Shown here: one piece after another, positions 33,701 to 41,905 of the stretch
Layout: each line of letters starts with the position of its first letter
Numbering within the stretch: position 1 is the stretch's first letter
Assembly: GCA_017591395.1 (NCBI GenBank)
Contig: WEDG01002556.1
Coordinates: forward strand, 1-64,000
Direction of reading: 5' to 3'
DNA: 64,000 bases
DNA from: Schistocephalus solidus
Taxonomy: Eukaryota > Platyhelminthes > Cestoda > Diphyllobothriidea > Diphyllobothriidae
The notes under the pieces: generated by a model
The model's database searches: none
Told to the model about the DNA's origin: nothing
The model's input: only the letters and a program-made list of their open reading frames with translations
Program-made: the position numbers and the translations under genes

Positions 33701-35795
33701 ACGTTAGGTTGATCAGCATTTTCTTATAATCCCCTTTTGCTGAATACTTTTCACCGTACACCGAGTCTAACAATGTCGAGAATTCTCCAGGACGGAAAGT
33801 GGGCAGCCGCCAGAAAGGTGAACAAAACTGAAGATCGTGCTAAAAATAAGCTGCGATCAATGCACCCTCTACCGGTACAAAGTCCAGGTGGGTACCACAG
33901 ACCATTAAAACTCTACGAAGTGCTACAGTTGCTGTACAAGCCCAGGAAATGGCGTCAATGAAATAACCACAACTTGCTGAACACTGATCTGTGTGGTCAG
34001 CACAATCCTTAATAGAAGTTAGCTCACTCCTTTTTGTGACTGTTACAGATAGTTAAGTTGACACCTTGGAATCGATTTTCATAATGAAATCACTACAGCT
34101 ACTCAACTGTGTAGCTCCTTATCATTTGACAAACAGCTTGGAAGGGTTTTTAGGCATTCATAACAGATCTATAAGAACAGGGACACAGGAAGGACTCTTG
34201 TTGACTTGACCTCATCGCTTTCAAAATTTGCAACACTGGGCCGTAAGTGTAGCCAACCTTATTTATTTGCCGTGGCTGGCACGTCCTTAGGCATTTAGTT
34301 AACAATTACACTTCAGATTTGGTGGGCATTCTTAGTGCATGGCTGTCTCGTAGGCCACACAACAGAGTATCTTGTTCTTGTTTCCCACATGTTTCAGGGC
34401 AACTCTACCATCGCTGTTCAACGGTCATCACTTCCAGGCCAGGAAACAGTATACTCATGAAGTATGTATTTATAAATGACTTTTACTCACATAACGGGCC
34501 ACGTGGTGGATGCGCTAGACCAAGAACGGGTCCAGGTCAGGCCACGACAGAAGATATTTGGGATGCGCACCCATAACGAACACCACATATAGGAGGTGCC
34601 ATGACATGCATAGACACAGGTTTCCCTAGGCCAGTCAACTGCACCCTTTCTTGCCTTGAGTTGTTAATGAAACCGGGCCTATGTAGGTGAGAAGAAAGTG
34701 TGGTAGACGCTCCGCAAGTCTACTATCAGTATAAACTAAATCACGTGCAGATCACTGTCCCTGCACCCACCCCGCTGTTGAGCAAACGGTGAACAGCTTC
34801 GGGAAGGACGTTCAAACTGTCATTCATCGTTGTCGTACCAGATGGATGAAGGCATCGTATATATGAGGTTTAGCGGCACCGGGCAAAAAGAAGAATTCCT
34901 TTAAAAAGTTAGTTTGTTCAAACAAATCAAAAAGCCATATTTAGAGATAAAACTTTACAACATTTCAGATGAAAATATCACTGACACTTACATCAATTGC
35001 TTGGTTGGACACAAAAGTTGATACTGGCTAGCGGGAAAGCCATCTATCGCGGCCAGGTCGATTTCCCTGGCTCTAACGATAGCAGCTGACGGTCGTTTTG
35101 TAGCCTCAAGGTTGGTGCGATGTTCATTCAGACATCTTAATGCACCTTGGTTTCCCGCGTATTTGTCTCTTGATGTACAGAATGCCTGTGTGCCTTCATT
35201 AAAACACAATTGACATATCTCCTGTGTGTTATCACCGAAGGGGTTGAATGCACTCTGGAGGGCATTTGGCGCGCACGAGTCGCCCAAGAATCTTATCAGG
35301 TTCTGGACCACACTGTTGCATTGAGTGATGTTTATTGCTTTCAGATCTCCAATTAGCATGCTTAGAGGCAGAACCCAGCCCTCAGCTGTTCCGGCACCTA
35401 TTTACCCTAAACTTAAGACAATTCAAAGTCAAATTACCTACCTGCAAAGCATATTTCTTTGCGCCGAAGCTCATAAGGACTTATCGGTTCCCCAACCGGA
35501 ACGACTATATTGGCAAAATAGTAGAGATCACCCTGCGGATTCGATTTATCATAATTCTCTACGGCAAGGGGTCGCAGTCCGTAGTTTCGACTAGCTAAGT
35601 CACCCAGCCCAACATCCAGAGTGATCAGATCAGCCATATTTGTACTGATCAGCTTCATGCAGTCAAATTCGCTCAGGCCGAGGACGCATGAAAGAGTGAA
35701 ATTGACTGCAAAGGCTGATATTTGAGAGATCACTGCACTCAAGGCTTGGCATTTCATCTGTTCCGCCTGTTTAAATGTACACCAGCGGACGGTGG
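22251..35795 (-). CDS. Membrane-anchored bilobal transferrin (melanotransferrin-like), eight exons
   Basis: Eight exons, read from high to low coordinates (35795-35442, 35397-34992, 32764-32460, 31276-31000, 29188-28989, 24271-24040, 23765-23553, 22551-22251), join in consistent phase (1,2,1,2,1,2,2) to give 762 residues plus a stop; family members are about 700-740. Residue 1 here is the first codon of the N-lobe. The N-lobe spans about 1-355 (VRWC at 3-6, TLDVG at 59-63, YY at 92-93, GAL-RCL at 203-208). The C-lobe spans about 374-715 (LRWC at 374-377, YYAVAVV at 456-462, GRASGW at 485-490, GAFRCL at 566-571, YELLC at 606-610). A hydrophobic segment lies at about 741-757. Sequons are NFT, NIT and NYT. 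The cysteine framework is conserved. Canonical iron ligands are mostly replaced: N-lobe Tyr to N201, His to R275, anion Thr/Arg to A118/T122; C-lobe Asp to E429, Tyr to E564, His to N632, with R486 kept. The family normally carries ferric iron with carbonate; here a non-iron role is more likely. The signal peptide must lie on an upstream exon. Confidence 0.9.
23553..23765 (-). CDS. Transferrin exon G (C-lobe YELLC to hinge)
   Basis: The exon encodes residues 593-662: NPDYWARNL, DYELLCTDG at 605-613, and CNLGKVPSN, where the ligand His position is N632. The acceptor is TCACACTTAG|A and the donor is GATAC|GTAAGT, phase 2. Confidence 0.9.
24040..24271 (-). CDS. Transferrin exon F (C-lobe CELC to GDVAF)
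   Basis: The exon encodes residues 515-591: SCVPG at 521-525, LCELC at 541-545, then LYFGESGAFRCL, where the ligand Tyr position is E564, and GDVAFTRHT. The flanking sites are AAATAAAAG|GT (acceptor) and AGCAG|GTATAT (donor). It lies beyond a 4.7-kb intron that carries a TA microsatellite and interspersed repeats. Confidence 0.9.
24713..24774. repeat. (TA)n microsatellite
   Basis: About 31 uninterrupted TA units lie in transferrin intron 5, directly abutting a copy of interspersed repeat B. Confidence 0.97.
24775..25245 (+). repeat. Interspersed repeat B, copy in transferrin intron 5
   Basis: This segment matches 110-580 in mixed orientation. It starts and ends with the same module, GGCGCACACCGATCTATTGG, followed by a stretch on AAGCAAA, GTGGCAAAGGTCACGAA and CAACCAATTA. 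Between the two modules are the GAGGAGAGACGACAGAAAAT and GTGTCTAGCAGATG blocks also seen, inverted, near 290 and 420. The family is unnamed to me. Confidence 0.75.
25246..28988. other. Remainder of transferrin intron 5, mostly featureless
   Basis: Apart from the unrecognised frame at 27243-27686, I see only a plus-strand open frame at 25427-25744 with no recognisable motif, and a near-palindrome at 26161-26182 (10-bp arms, 2-bp centre). Confidence 0.5.
27243..27686 (-). other. Unrecognised open frame inside transferrin intron 5
   Basis: A minus-strand frame of more than 137 codons with no stop sits in the 4.7-kb intron, unusually long for this AT-rich DNA. Its product has several Cys and hydrophobic stretches (VFLCCVYDLV, TFLPILAYAY) but no motif I recognise, and no clear ATG. 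It is not transferrin-like and skipping it keeps the exon E to F phase. It could be a decayed transposon gene, an intronic gene or chance. Confidence 0.25.
28831..29118 (+). other. Open frame antisense to transferrin exon E, not a gene
   Basis: The plus-strand frame here is the reverse image of exon E. It is listed only so that a reader meeting it does not treat it as coding. Confidence 0.8.
28989..29188 (-). CDS. Transferrin exon E (C-lobe YYAVAVV and anion site)
   Basis: The acceptor is TTTATTTCAG|A. The exon encodes residues 449-514, including FYYAVAVVRK, which carries the first ligand Tyr (456), and LCQSGVGRASGW, the anion-binding loop. There the Arg is kept (R486) and the Thr is replaced by S482. 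The donor is TTTTG|GTAAGT, phase 1. This 200-bp exon is the clearest single family signature in the gene. Confidence 0.92.
29189..30999. other. Transferrin intron 4
   Basis: No repeat or RNA gene was recognised. Plus-strand open frames at 30251-30565 and 30601-30810 are short and motif-free. Scattered CCTAACCCTA-like words occur. Confidence 0.5.
31000..31276 (-). CDS. Transferrin exon D (lobe linker and C-lobe start)
   Basis: The acceptor is CCCTCCAG|AC. The exon encodes residues 356-447: a short linker, LRWC at 374-377 opening the C-lobe, KCQSM, SCILG, then DMMSVEAG, where the iron-ligand Asp is E429, and LVPIVNE. The donor GA|GTATGC is inferred because it joins exon E in frame at the family motif E-N-Y; reading straight on reaches a stop after ILLALLP. 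Confidence 0.88.
31277..32459. other. Transferrin intron 3
   Basis: The intron contains only a short impure GA tract at about 31672-31705; otherwise nothing was recognised. Confidence 0.5.
32460..32764 (-). CDS. Transferrin exon C (N-lobe end)
   Basis: The acceptor ATTTAAAAG|C is chosen because it alone restores the phase from exon B. A more pyrimidine-rich AG at 32740-32739 does not. The exon encodes residues 254-355: the run to C267, then CNWGRIPAR, where the iron-ligand His position is R275, and the closing block LMFSD with YQWI, which matches the end of a transferrin lobe. The donor is GATAG|GTGAGT. Confidence 0.88.
32765..34991. other. Transferrin intron 2
   Basis: A copy of dispersed repeat C lies near 34491-34790. 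The plus-strand open frames at 33737-33961 and 34319-34576 have no recognisable motif. Confidence 0.5.
34491..34790 (+). repeat. Dispersed repeat C, copy 1
   Basis: The segment shares, in the same order, ACGGGCCACGT, ACCCATAACRAA, a GAGAAGA block and GTGCA-TCAC with 46746-47060, so both are diverged copies of one family. No coding capacity was seen. Confidence 0.6.
34992..35397 (-). CDS. Transferrin exon B (N-lobe anion site to YQLLC)
   Basis: This exon is separated from exon A by an intron of only 44 bp (35441-35398). It encodes residues 119-253: the anion-site region GAGTAEGW (the usual Thr is A118 and the usual Arg is T122), SCAPNA at 159-164, the CQLC pair, then KYAGNQGALRCL, where the iron-ligand Tyr position is N201, then YQLLC at 244-248. 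The donor is TTGAT|GTAAGT, phase 2. Confidence 0.9.
35442..35795 (-). CDS. Transferrin exon A (N-lobe start)
   Basis: The acceptor follows a pyrimidine-rich run ending TTTCAAG. The exon starts in phase 1 (two bases, then ACC GTC CGC TGG TGT) and encodes residues 1-118, beginning TVRWC as mature transferrins do just after signal cleavage. It includes the first iron-ligand Asp (D61 in TLDVG) and the YY pair (92-93), and ends at the donor GCAG|GTAGGT inside the CFAG anion-site motif. The reading frame stays open upstream to 35865, but that stretch makes a poor signal peptide, so I place the splice at 35795. Confidence 0.85.
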
Positions 35796-35865
35796 CTTGA
35801 AAGAAATAAATGAGATTGGTGTGACGATAAGCAGACCGGAAATAGTAGCAATGACTCACAAGCAA

Positions 35866-38800
35866 CCGAGCGCATTGCTACGGAACTAAAGTATGTGACC
35901 TACCTTGGGAAGAGCGATGACGTAAACTGAAACAATTTTCGGCAATTGAAATGCTAGTTATTCGCCTAGCATATTATGGAAACAAACTGCCTTTTTCGTA
36001 TGAAACGTGCGCTTATAAATAATTTTATTAGTAAAAATATTTTGCAATTTGAGCGGAACTCTATTTTACCTGGTATTTTGGCGGTTTCCTATACTATCAA
36101 CTATTCCAGACTACGTTTGCGCATCCACGCCTGTCTTTCTACGTAAGCGAGTAATCTTAACTGGATAGGTTTGCCAAACAGGGCTTATCGCACTTGAAAA
36201 ATGACTTTCTTTCTCAACGCTAATCAGATGAAGCAAGCAGGGTTTTACCATAGGAGATATTTTGCCGATTTCGAAAATTCAGACTTGCAAATCTGTCTCA
36301 TTCCATGCCCTAAAACGTAGTATTGAAGCAGCTTATTAGAGAAAGTTTTTATTGATCTTAGGCATATTCATTATCAACTTTTGGTTCTTGACGTGTATGT
36401 TTTCGGCGATAAGGTTTTTATGTTTGGGTGAGTCTATAAATATGCCTCAAATGACCATTGATATTGGAAGGGAATGTCCAAGAACTCACTACCTCGTTTA
36501 ATGCATTTAAGACTATCTTATTTTAAAGGGTTGGGTAAACGCATAGAATAGAAGGAACATTTGTGAGCAATCGGTTAAAAACACTGAGAATCGTGAAGTA
36601 TTCACCGCTATTTCCAGGATGATCTGAACCTCACCCACTCAAACACCAGAACTCTCTATAAAGAAATTTAACGAAAGGAAATTTCTCTTAATATATACAA
36701 AATAGAATGATTAAGATTGCACCTGACAATTCTATTAAAATCTATTTGCCGCTGACTACCCTGTCAACATGTGGCCCTATGAAGATTTTTTTTCCTTTGC
36801 TATCTCTATCGGCAAAATCTGGAGACCACATCAAGCGACTGCCTTAGCCGACCGCGTTTCAAAGAATGTAAAAAAACTGAAAAATACAACCAATGCTTAT
36901 GGAACTGTGTTGGAATATATACTTATGTTGTAAGCTGTTTATTAGAGCGTCACTCTAACATTCGGCTTTTGCTGATTTATATACTCGGTTGTTTTGCAAA
37001 GGCAGGCTTCCTGTACATTTAAGGCCTAAGCAGCCTTAGAAATAGTTATTTGCACATTTTTTTGAAATTTTCTGTTTTTTCTAAAACTTTGGCATTTTTA
37101 AACAACGTACTGGTAGTAAAAAACTATTCTATGACTTTTTTTTAAGAACGGTCGTTTATTAACCGCTGTATGACTTTGAGGACCTCGGTGTGGGCTGATT
37201 TTACTCAATAGTATTTTCTTGTGAAATCGATGCGATTTCGTAAGTTCGGAAGTCCACTGTAGGTGTTAGAATATCATGCCAACCCAAAGCTAACATGTGG
37301 ACCAATATCATAAAAATCAAAGACATAAGGAGCAGTCTGGACTTGTATATTTTATCCCATACCCAAACTTTCGATGTGACTTCACACCACAGAATGAACG
37401 CATATTCGAATTATGCGTAAATTAAGATAGGCTGGCTGTGCGATGCGGTTAAAAAAATATCATGATAGGCAGTACACACTTAAAAAAGGTAAAATGGGAT
37501 TAAATTCGTAGTCGTCAAAAAAATTGCCCACACTGAAATCAAGTCGAGCCGAAATTTTATCGAAGCCTATGCCTCGGATGGAAACCGGATCAAGCGATGA
37601 CCCAATCCGGCACCTACATACAGAGCCCTGAACAAACACCTCACGACTTGCGTTATTGATTGTCGATTGGCTTTTACTCCTTATATATTTATTTTTTCTG
37701 CTTTTTCTTCTATCCCTTAGTTAAAAAGTTCAGAATAAGAAAACAACGGTTTCGGGGCTCTTTACTCACGGAAAAAAAATTGTAGAGGGAGATTTGTGCA
37801 AATGCAGCTTTGTGAGAGTATATTGTTCTTATTACAAAGCAAAAATTTGAATATAATTTTCTGAACGGAAGTTAAAAGGTGCAAGTATTCATATCTCGAG
37901 CAAGTCAAAGAGCTCTTTGACTTGCTCTAGTAACCCTAGTAACTCTAGTAACTTAACACGCTTGTTACAGTGTGGCCAACAATAGTGTACCTGATGCTTT
38001 TGGATGTCAACATTTACTCACTTAGAAATAAAAATTAACGTAAATGGTTTTTCTGCCACTACCTTGGGGCTCAACAGTGAGTTTACGGAAGAGATTAGCA
38101 CTTGAGTCACTTCTTTGCAGAATTAGGGGTTTAAAAAGTTATTAACGGCATTACTGCAGAGTTGGTCGATATCCGCGGGATTTAATTAAGATACATAGTC
38201 TTAAGCGGACCTATCAACTATTGTCATATGTCATCAGCTGATGACACACCCTCATGCGCAATATTTCGCAGACAGTGGCAAATGGGTTACAAATATTGTC
38301 TCCAAACAAAATATTTTTCAAATATTACATAAAACGCAGTAATAAAAACGATAACAGGGTTAAATGCGATGATCTTTAATGCTTTTTTCTTGCAACATAA
38401 GAAAAATTTCCATCTTACAAAAACTCAAACAAAAATATACAATAGCAGTGGTCAACTTGGTAAAAATAAACTGTTAAAACAGTGTAATAATAAACATATA
38501 AATATTTTACTTGCGCCGGCAGCGTTCTGAAAAACTCCTGAAATTAGCAGTACATAAAACAACCAAATTGGTAGGCCTTTTCCCATTCTCAACGATATTT
38601 GCAGTTTTGCCATATTTACAATAATTTACATTTAAGTAATTAAAAGAACTGAAGGAACTCAAGGATGTCAGCTGTCGAGCGCCTGTACGTAGTATAACGT
38701 TTTTGAACCCCATAGGTCCTATAATAGTCTTTTTTGTCCCCAAGGATCGGTAGGAATAATAAAGTAACAATGTTCGCTGGAGCCCTGGCAGGAACTCAGA

Positions 38801-40377
38801 TGGACCTCGTGGAGAATGAGTATCAAGCTGAGTAAACACGCTTGTTTGCGCTATTGGAAAGAGGTCACAAAATACCTAAAACTACAACCAACGAAACAAA
38901 TACGAAATAATCGAAGTAGAATATCAAGCAACAGAACGATAGCGAAAGGCTGAGCAAATCCACGACTGACGCCCACAATGCGCACCATATGGGCTACTCT
39001 CAAACATCTTAATCCCACTGTCAAGTAAGGTCTAAAAGGTAATGAACACTTATTGGAAACTTCAAAGCTAATCGAAACTTTAATGTTCAAAAGCGTATGG
39101 CATAAAAAGAATTCAAAATTTTTTCTTTCTATGTTTAAAAAATTGTGACCATACACTGACAAAAACCGACGTACTGTAAACCAAGTTATGTACAAGGTTG
39201 CATAACCACGCTATCTGCTAGACGTAAAAAAATCCATTCAAATGGGGACCTCTGCTTCCCTTGGTAATTTGTGCCCTCAGTGTTGAATATAAATGATTCT
39301 TGGTTTTCGTTGCACGCGAATGTCTCATATACACTTTGCTAAAGTACTCCTCACAGATTGGATAAAGATGGTAGTTGTACCTATGGAGATAATGAAGGTG
39401 CACGATCACAAGATAAGCCAGTATCCACAGTTCAAGCCCGTGAACTGTCTTGTAACTTATTGTGATAGCTAAAATTTTTTGAAGTCTGAATGTGACCAAG
39501 TATTTTTTTTAATGAAAGGTCCCGAAATCAACAATCTCATACACACGAGGCTTGAGAAAAGTGATGTTATCATGCCTGTATACTTCAATCTCAGAAAGGC
39601 CTTGAATAAGTTAAATCCTAGCAACCGTGCTCAATAACACATTCCGAGAATCCGTAAGCATCACAACCGACTGAATCCCTGACTTCGGAATTTTCGAATA
39701 CGTTGGCTTATTTCAATAGACGCTCACATACGAGTGCACACACGAGCTATCATTTATTTGGAATGTCCTTTGTCCAAAATACACCAACATGTAGCCACAA
39801 CTGGCCATAATTTTATCTGTCATATGCCTGACGGGACCATAGTGATGAATGCCTGATCTAAAATCCCATCCCACCTACCTCAAGGGCCCTAGTTTAGACG
39901 GAAGCGATGGGCGTTTGGTTAGCAGAGGCTCACATGCAATAACCATTAATGTAAAATAACATTATTTAGACTGAGAATGCTCAAGAAGAATATGTGTTGC
40001 GTGAGTGTGTTAGAGAGATTACAATTCGCTTTCAGTTCCTTCCAGGCATACTCGGGCATTTGCGCTATCACTCCGCTCTACCTCGTTTGCTTTAAAGGCT
40101 TGCTGGAGTTTTCAAAAGCAAATCTCTCCCGTTTGCTGGTATTATTGAAATTTCAATCAAACTCCGGACCAAGAGATTACTGATATGTGCTAGTTCAGGA
40201 AATTATTTAAATCAACTAACCGACTTAGAAAGCGAATACTTAGCAGTTTTCGCTTCCCCTAGCAAACGCATAGTTTGGTTAACCAATAATTCGAGTGCGA
40301 GGTCATCCGCCGATCTGGCTCTGCTGTTGATCGTTATGTTCTAATTTCCTCGTAGCCTGATTGAATATTGTATATTT
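35866..40377. other. No recognised gene upstream of transferrin exon A
   Basis: AT-rich. Minus-strand open frames at 38839-38507 and 39195-38851 (about 110 codons each) and 39499-39218 have no convincing motif. A 30-bp palindrome is listed separately. Confidence 0.4.
37898..37955. repeat. Perfect 30-bp palindrome followed by a 9-bp triplicate
   Basis: 37898-37927 is GAGCAAGTCAAAGAG followed at once by its exact reverse complement. It is overlapped by three TAGTAACYC-type units at 37927-37953. Confidence 0.9.
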
Positions 40378-41905
40378 CTAAGGGTTACCGGCAGAGCCCT
40401 TGATTGCCCTATTTACATTTAGTAAATTTTTGCATATTTCTCATCAAAACAAAGTTAATAACGTAAAAATGCATTCGAAATAGAATGCAATACAGTTTAA
40501 AATGAGTTTTGTTGATCAATGTGACGTAGTTCAGAAAACTAGGTCAAAAAAGGTTTTAAAAAGCTGAATGTGGGAAGGGGTTTACGTTTCTTTCAAATAT
40601 TTTGTCATGAAGCTTTCGTTTAAAATCAAAAAGTTATGCAGACTGAAAGCATCTTGCATCGTAGCGAGTTCCATTGTCCTGCCTTTCGTTAGGTGGAGAA
40701 TAAATTTCTGAGGTCAAATTGAATGTGTTTAGTTCTAAGTTTGTACAGTTGACCACGTCGATGGGTATTGCAGACAGATTCGAAGATACAGTCCAGCCTC
40801 ATCCAATAATTATGTTCAGGGCTAATCCAAAATATCAAGAGTAGGATTCTCCTTAAGGGCCAGTAACATAGGGAAGGAAATCGAGCTTTTCCTCATTTCT
40901 TTATACGGTAACTCGTTAAAACCGTCAACCATATTCGTTGACCTCCATTGTAGCTGTTCGATGAGATAAATATCTTCCTTGTCTACAGGGTCCGTTGACT
41001 TCTATAATCCAAATATCACCCAACAAAGACACTGAAGATTCACCGAAGAGTTAAGGAGGAAATATTATCGAGGCATGGTTGATTCAGGACAGAGAACTGG
41101 TTGCATTCTAGACCACCTTCTTTTCTGATGGCATTAAGTTCGTGGTTGTCAAAATATTCTTGCGTTTGTACATAGCTTAATGCAGTGTCGTAACTAAACT
41201 GCGGGCTTTTCGGAGATACGTTTCAACCGACGCCAATATGTGAACCACACATGGAGATACATTACACTTTAAAGTTTGCTCGTCCGACCAAACCCTTCGC
41301 TTGTCAATAGTAAATTTCTGACTTTGTGTGTCGTTAGCACAGTTGACTTCGGGCCATATTTTATTTTGTCAGCGAATATAATAGCTTCGTGGTCCAAATG
41401 CTTTCTGTAGTCATTCGCGTAACATAGACAGGGTATTTGGTCTAAAAAGAGGCTTGTTGGGCACCACTGTCAACAGTTACCTTGTTGGGGTAGAATTGCC
41501 ATCAAACACTCGCTGTACTCTAGAGGAAATACTCCACCCATTTGAACATTACTCTTTGAATTCCTATTTTCTAAATCTTTTGGAGGCTACCGAAGGCCTT
41601 CGTGAGGCCTAAGAATATAACATCGTTGGCATTTAGTCTGATTGCGGGCTTCATCCATTTCTCATCCAAATTCATAGTAGTAGTGAAACAAGAGCGTCCT
41701 CGACGAAAACCATGTTGGGTGCTGCACAATAAATTTTTGTCTTCTAGAAACTGTAATAGATTTATTTTTATAACATGTTCCATTATTTCGCACGAGATGA
41801 TGATAAGCTAACTGGGTGGTGATTTTCGGTGTCCCTCCGTGATCCTCTCGGGTAAATCGGAGTGATGAGTACACTCTTCCACCTTTAGGGATACCACTCA
41901 CTTTG
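40378..41905 (-). mobile_element. LINE B copy 3, old and decayed
   Basis: The plus-strand sequence at 40393-40425 (GGCAGAGCCC, TGCCCTATTTACAT) matches the 3' end of the copies at 5 and 13 kb. The minus strand further in gives a reverse transcriptase block: QHGFRRGRSCFTTTMNL and NDVIFLGLTKAF (41783-41571), preceded by a frame-shifted HHPVSLSSSRAK block near 41810. This copy reaches further 5' than the other two but is more degraded. Confidence 0.75.
41571..41783 (-). pseudogene. LINE B reverse transcriptase fragment
   Basis: This 70-codon frame spans the QHGFR-RSC motif and motif A. The catalytic Asp of the usual LDLTKAFD block is lost (LGLTKAFG), so it is inactive. Confidence 0.75.

Noticed and set aside
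35434..35865. Single-exon transferrin start with Met at 35865
   Set aside because: The 23 or so extra residues are not signal-like (His, Arg and Tyr spread through them), and a good acceptor lies just before TVRWC.
35895..35917. 23-bp micro-exon (TTTACG...CCCAAG between TTTCAG and GTAGGT on the minus strand) leading into transferrin exon A
   Set aside because: Good splice-like ends, but it gives no Met or signal sequence and its phase would need another unseen exon.
38851..39195. Possible ion-channel S4-like segment (LRCLRV, GF, long hydrophobic run)
   Set aside because: Arg spacing is irregular, the preceding part does not fit S1-S3, and T-rich sequence gives hydrophobic translations in another frame as well.
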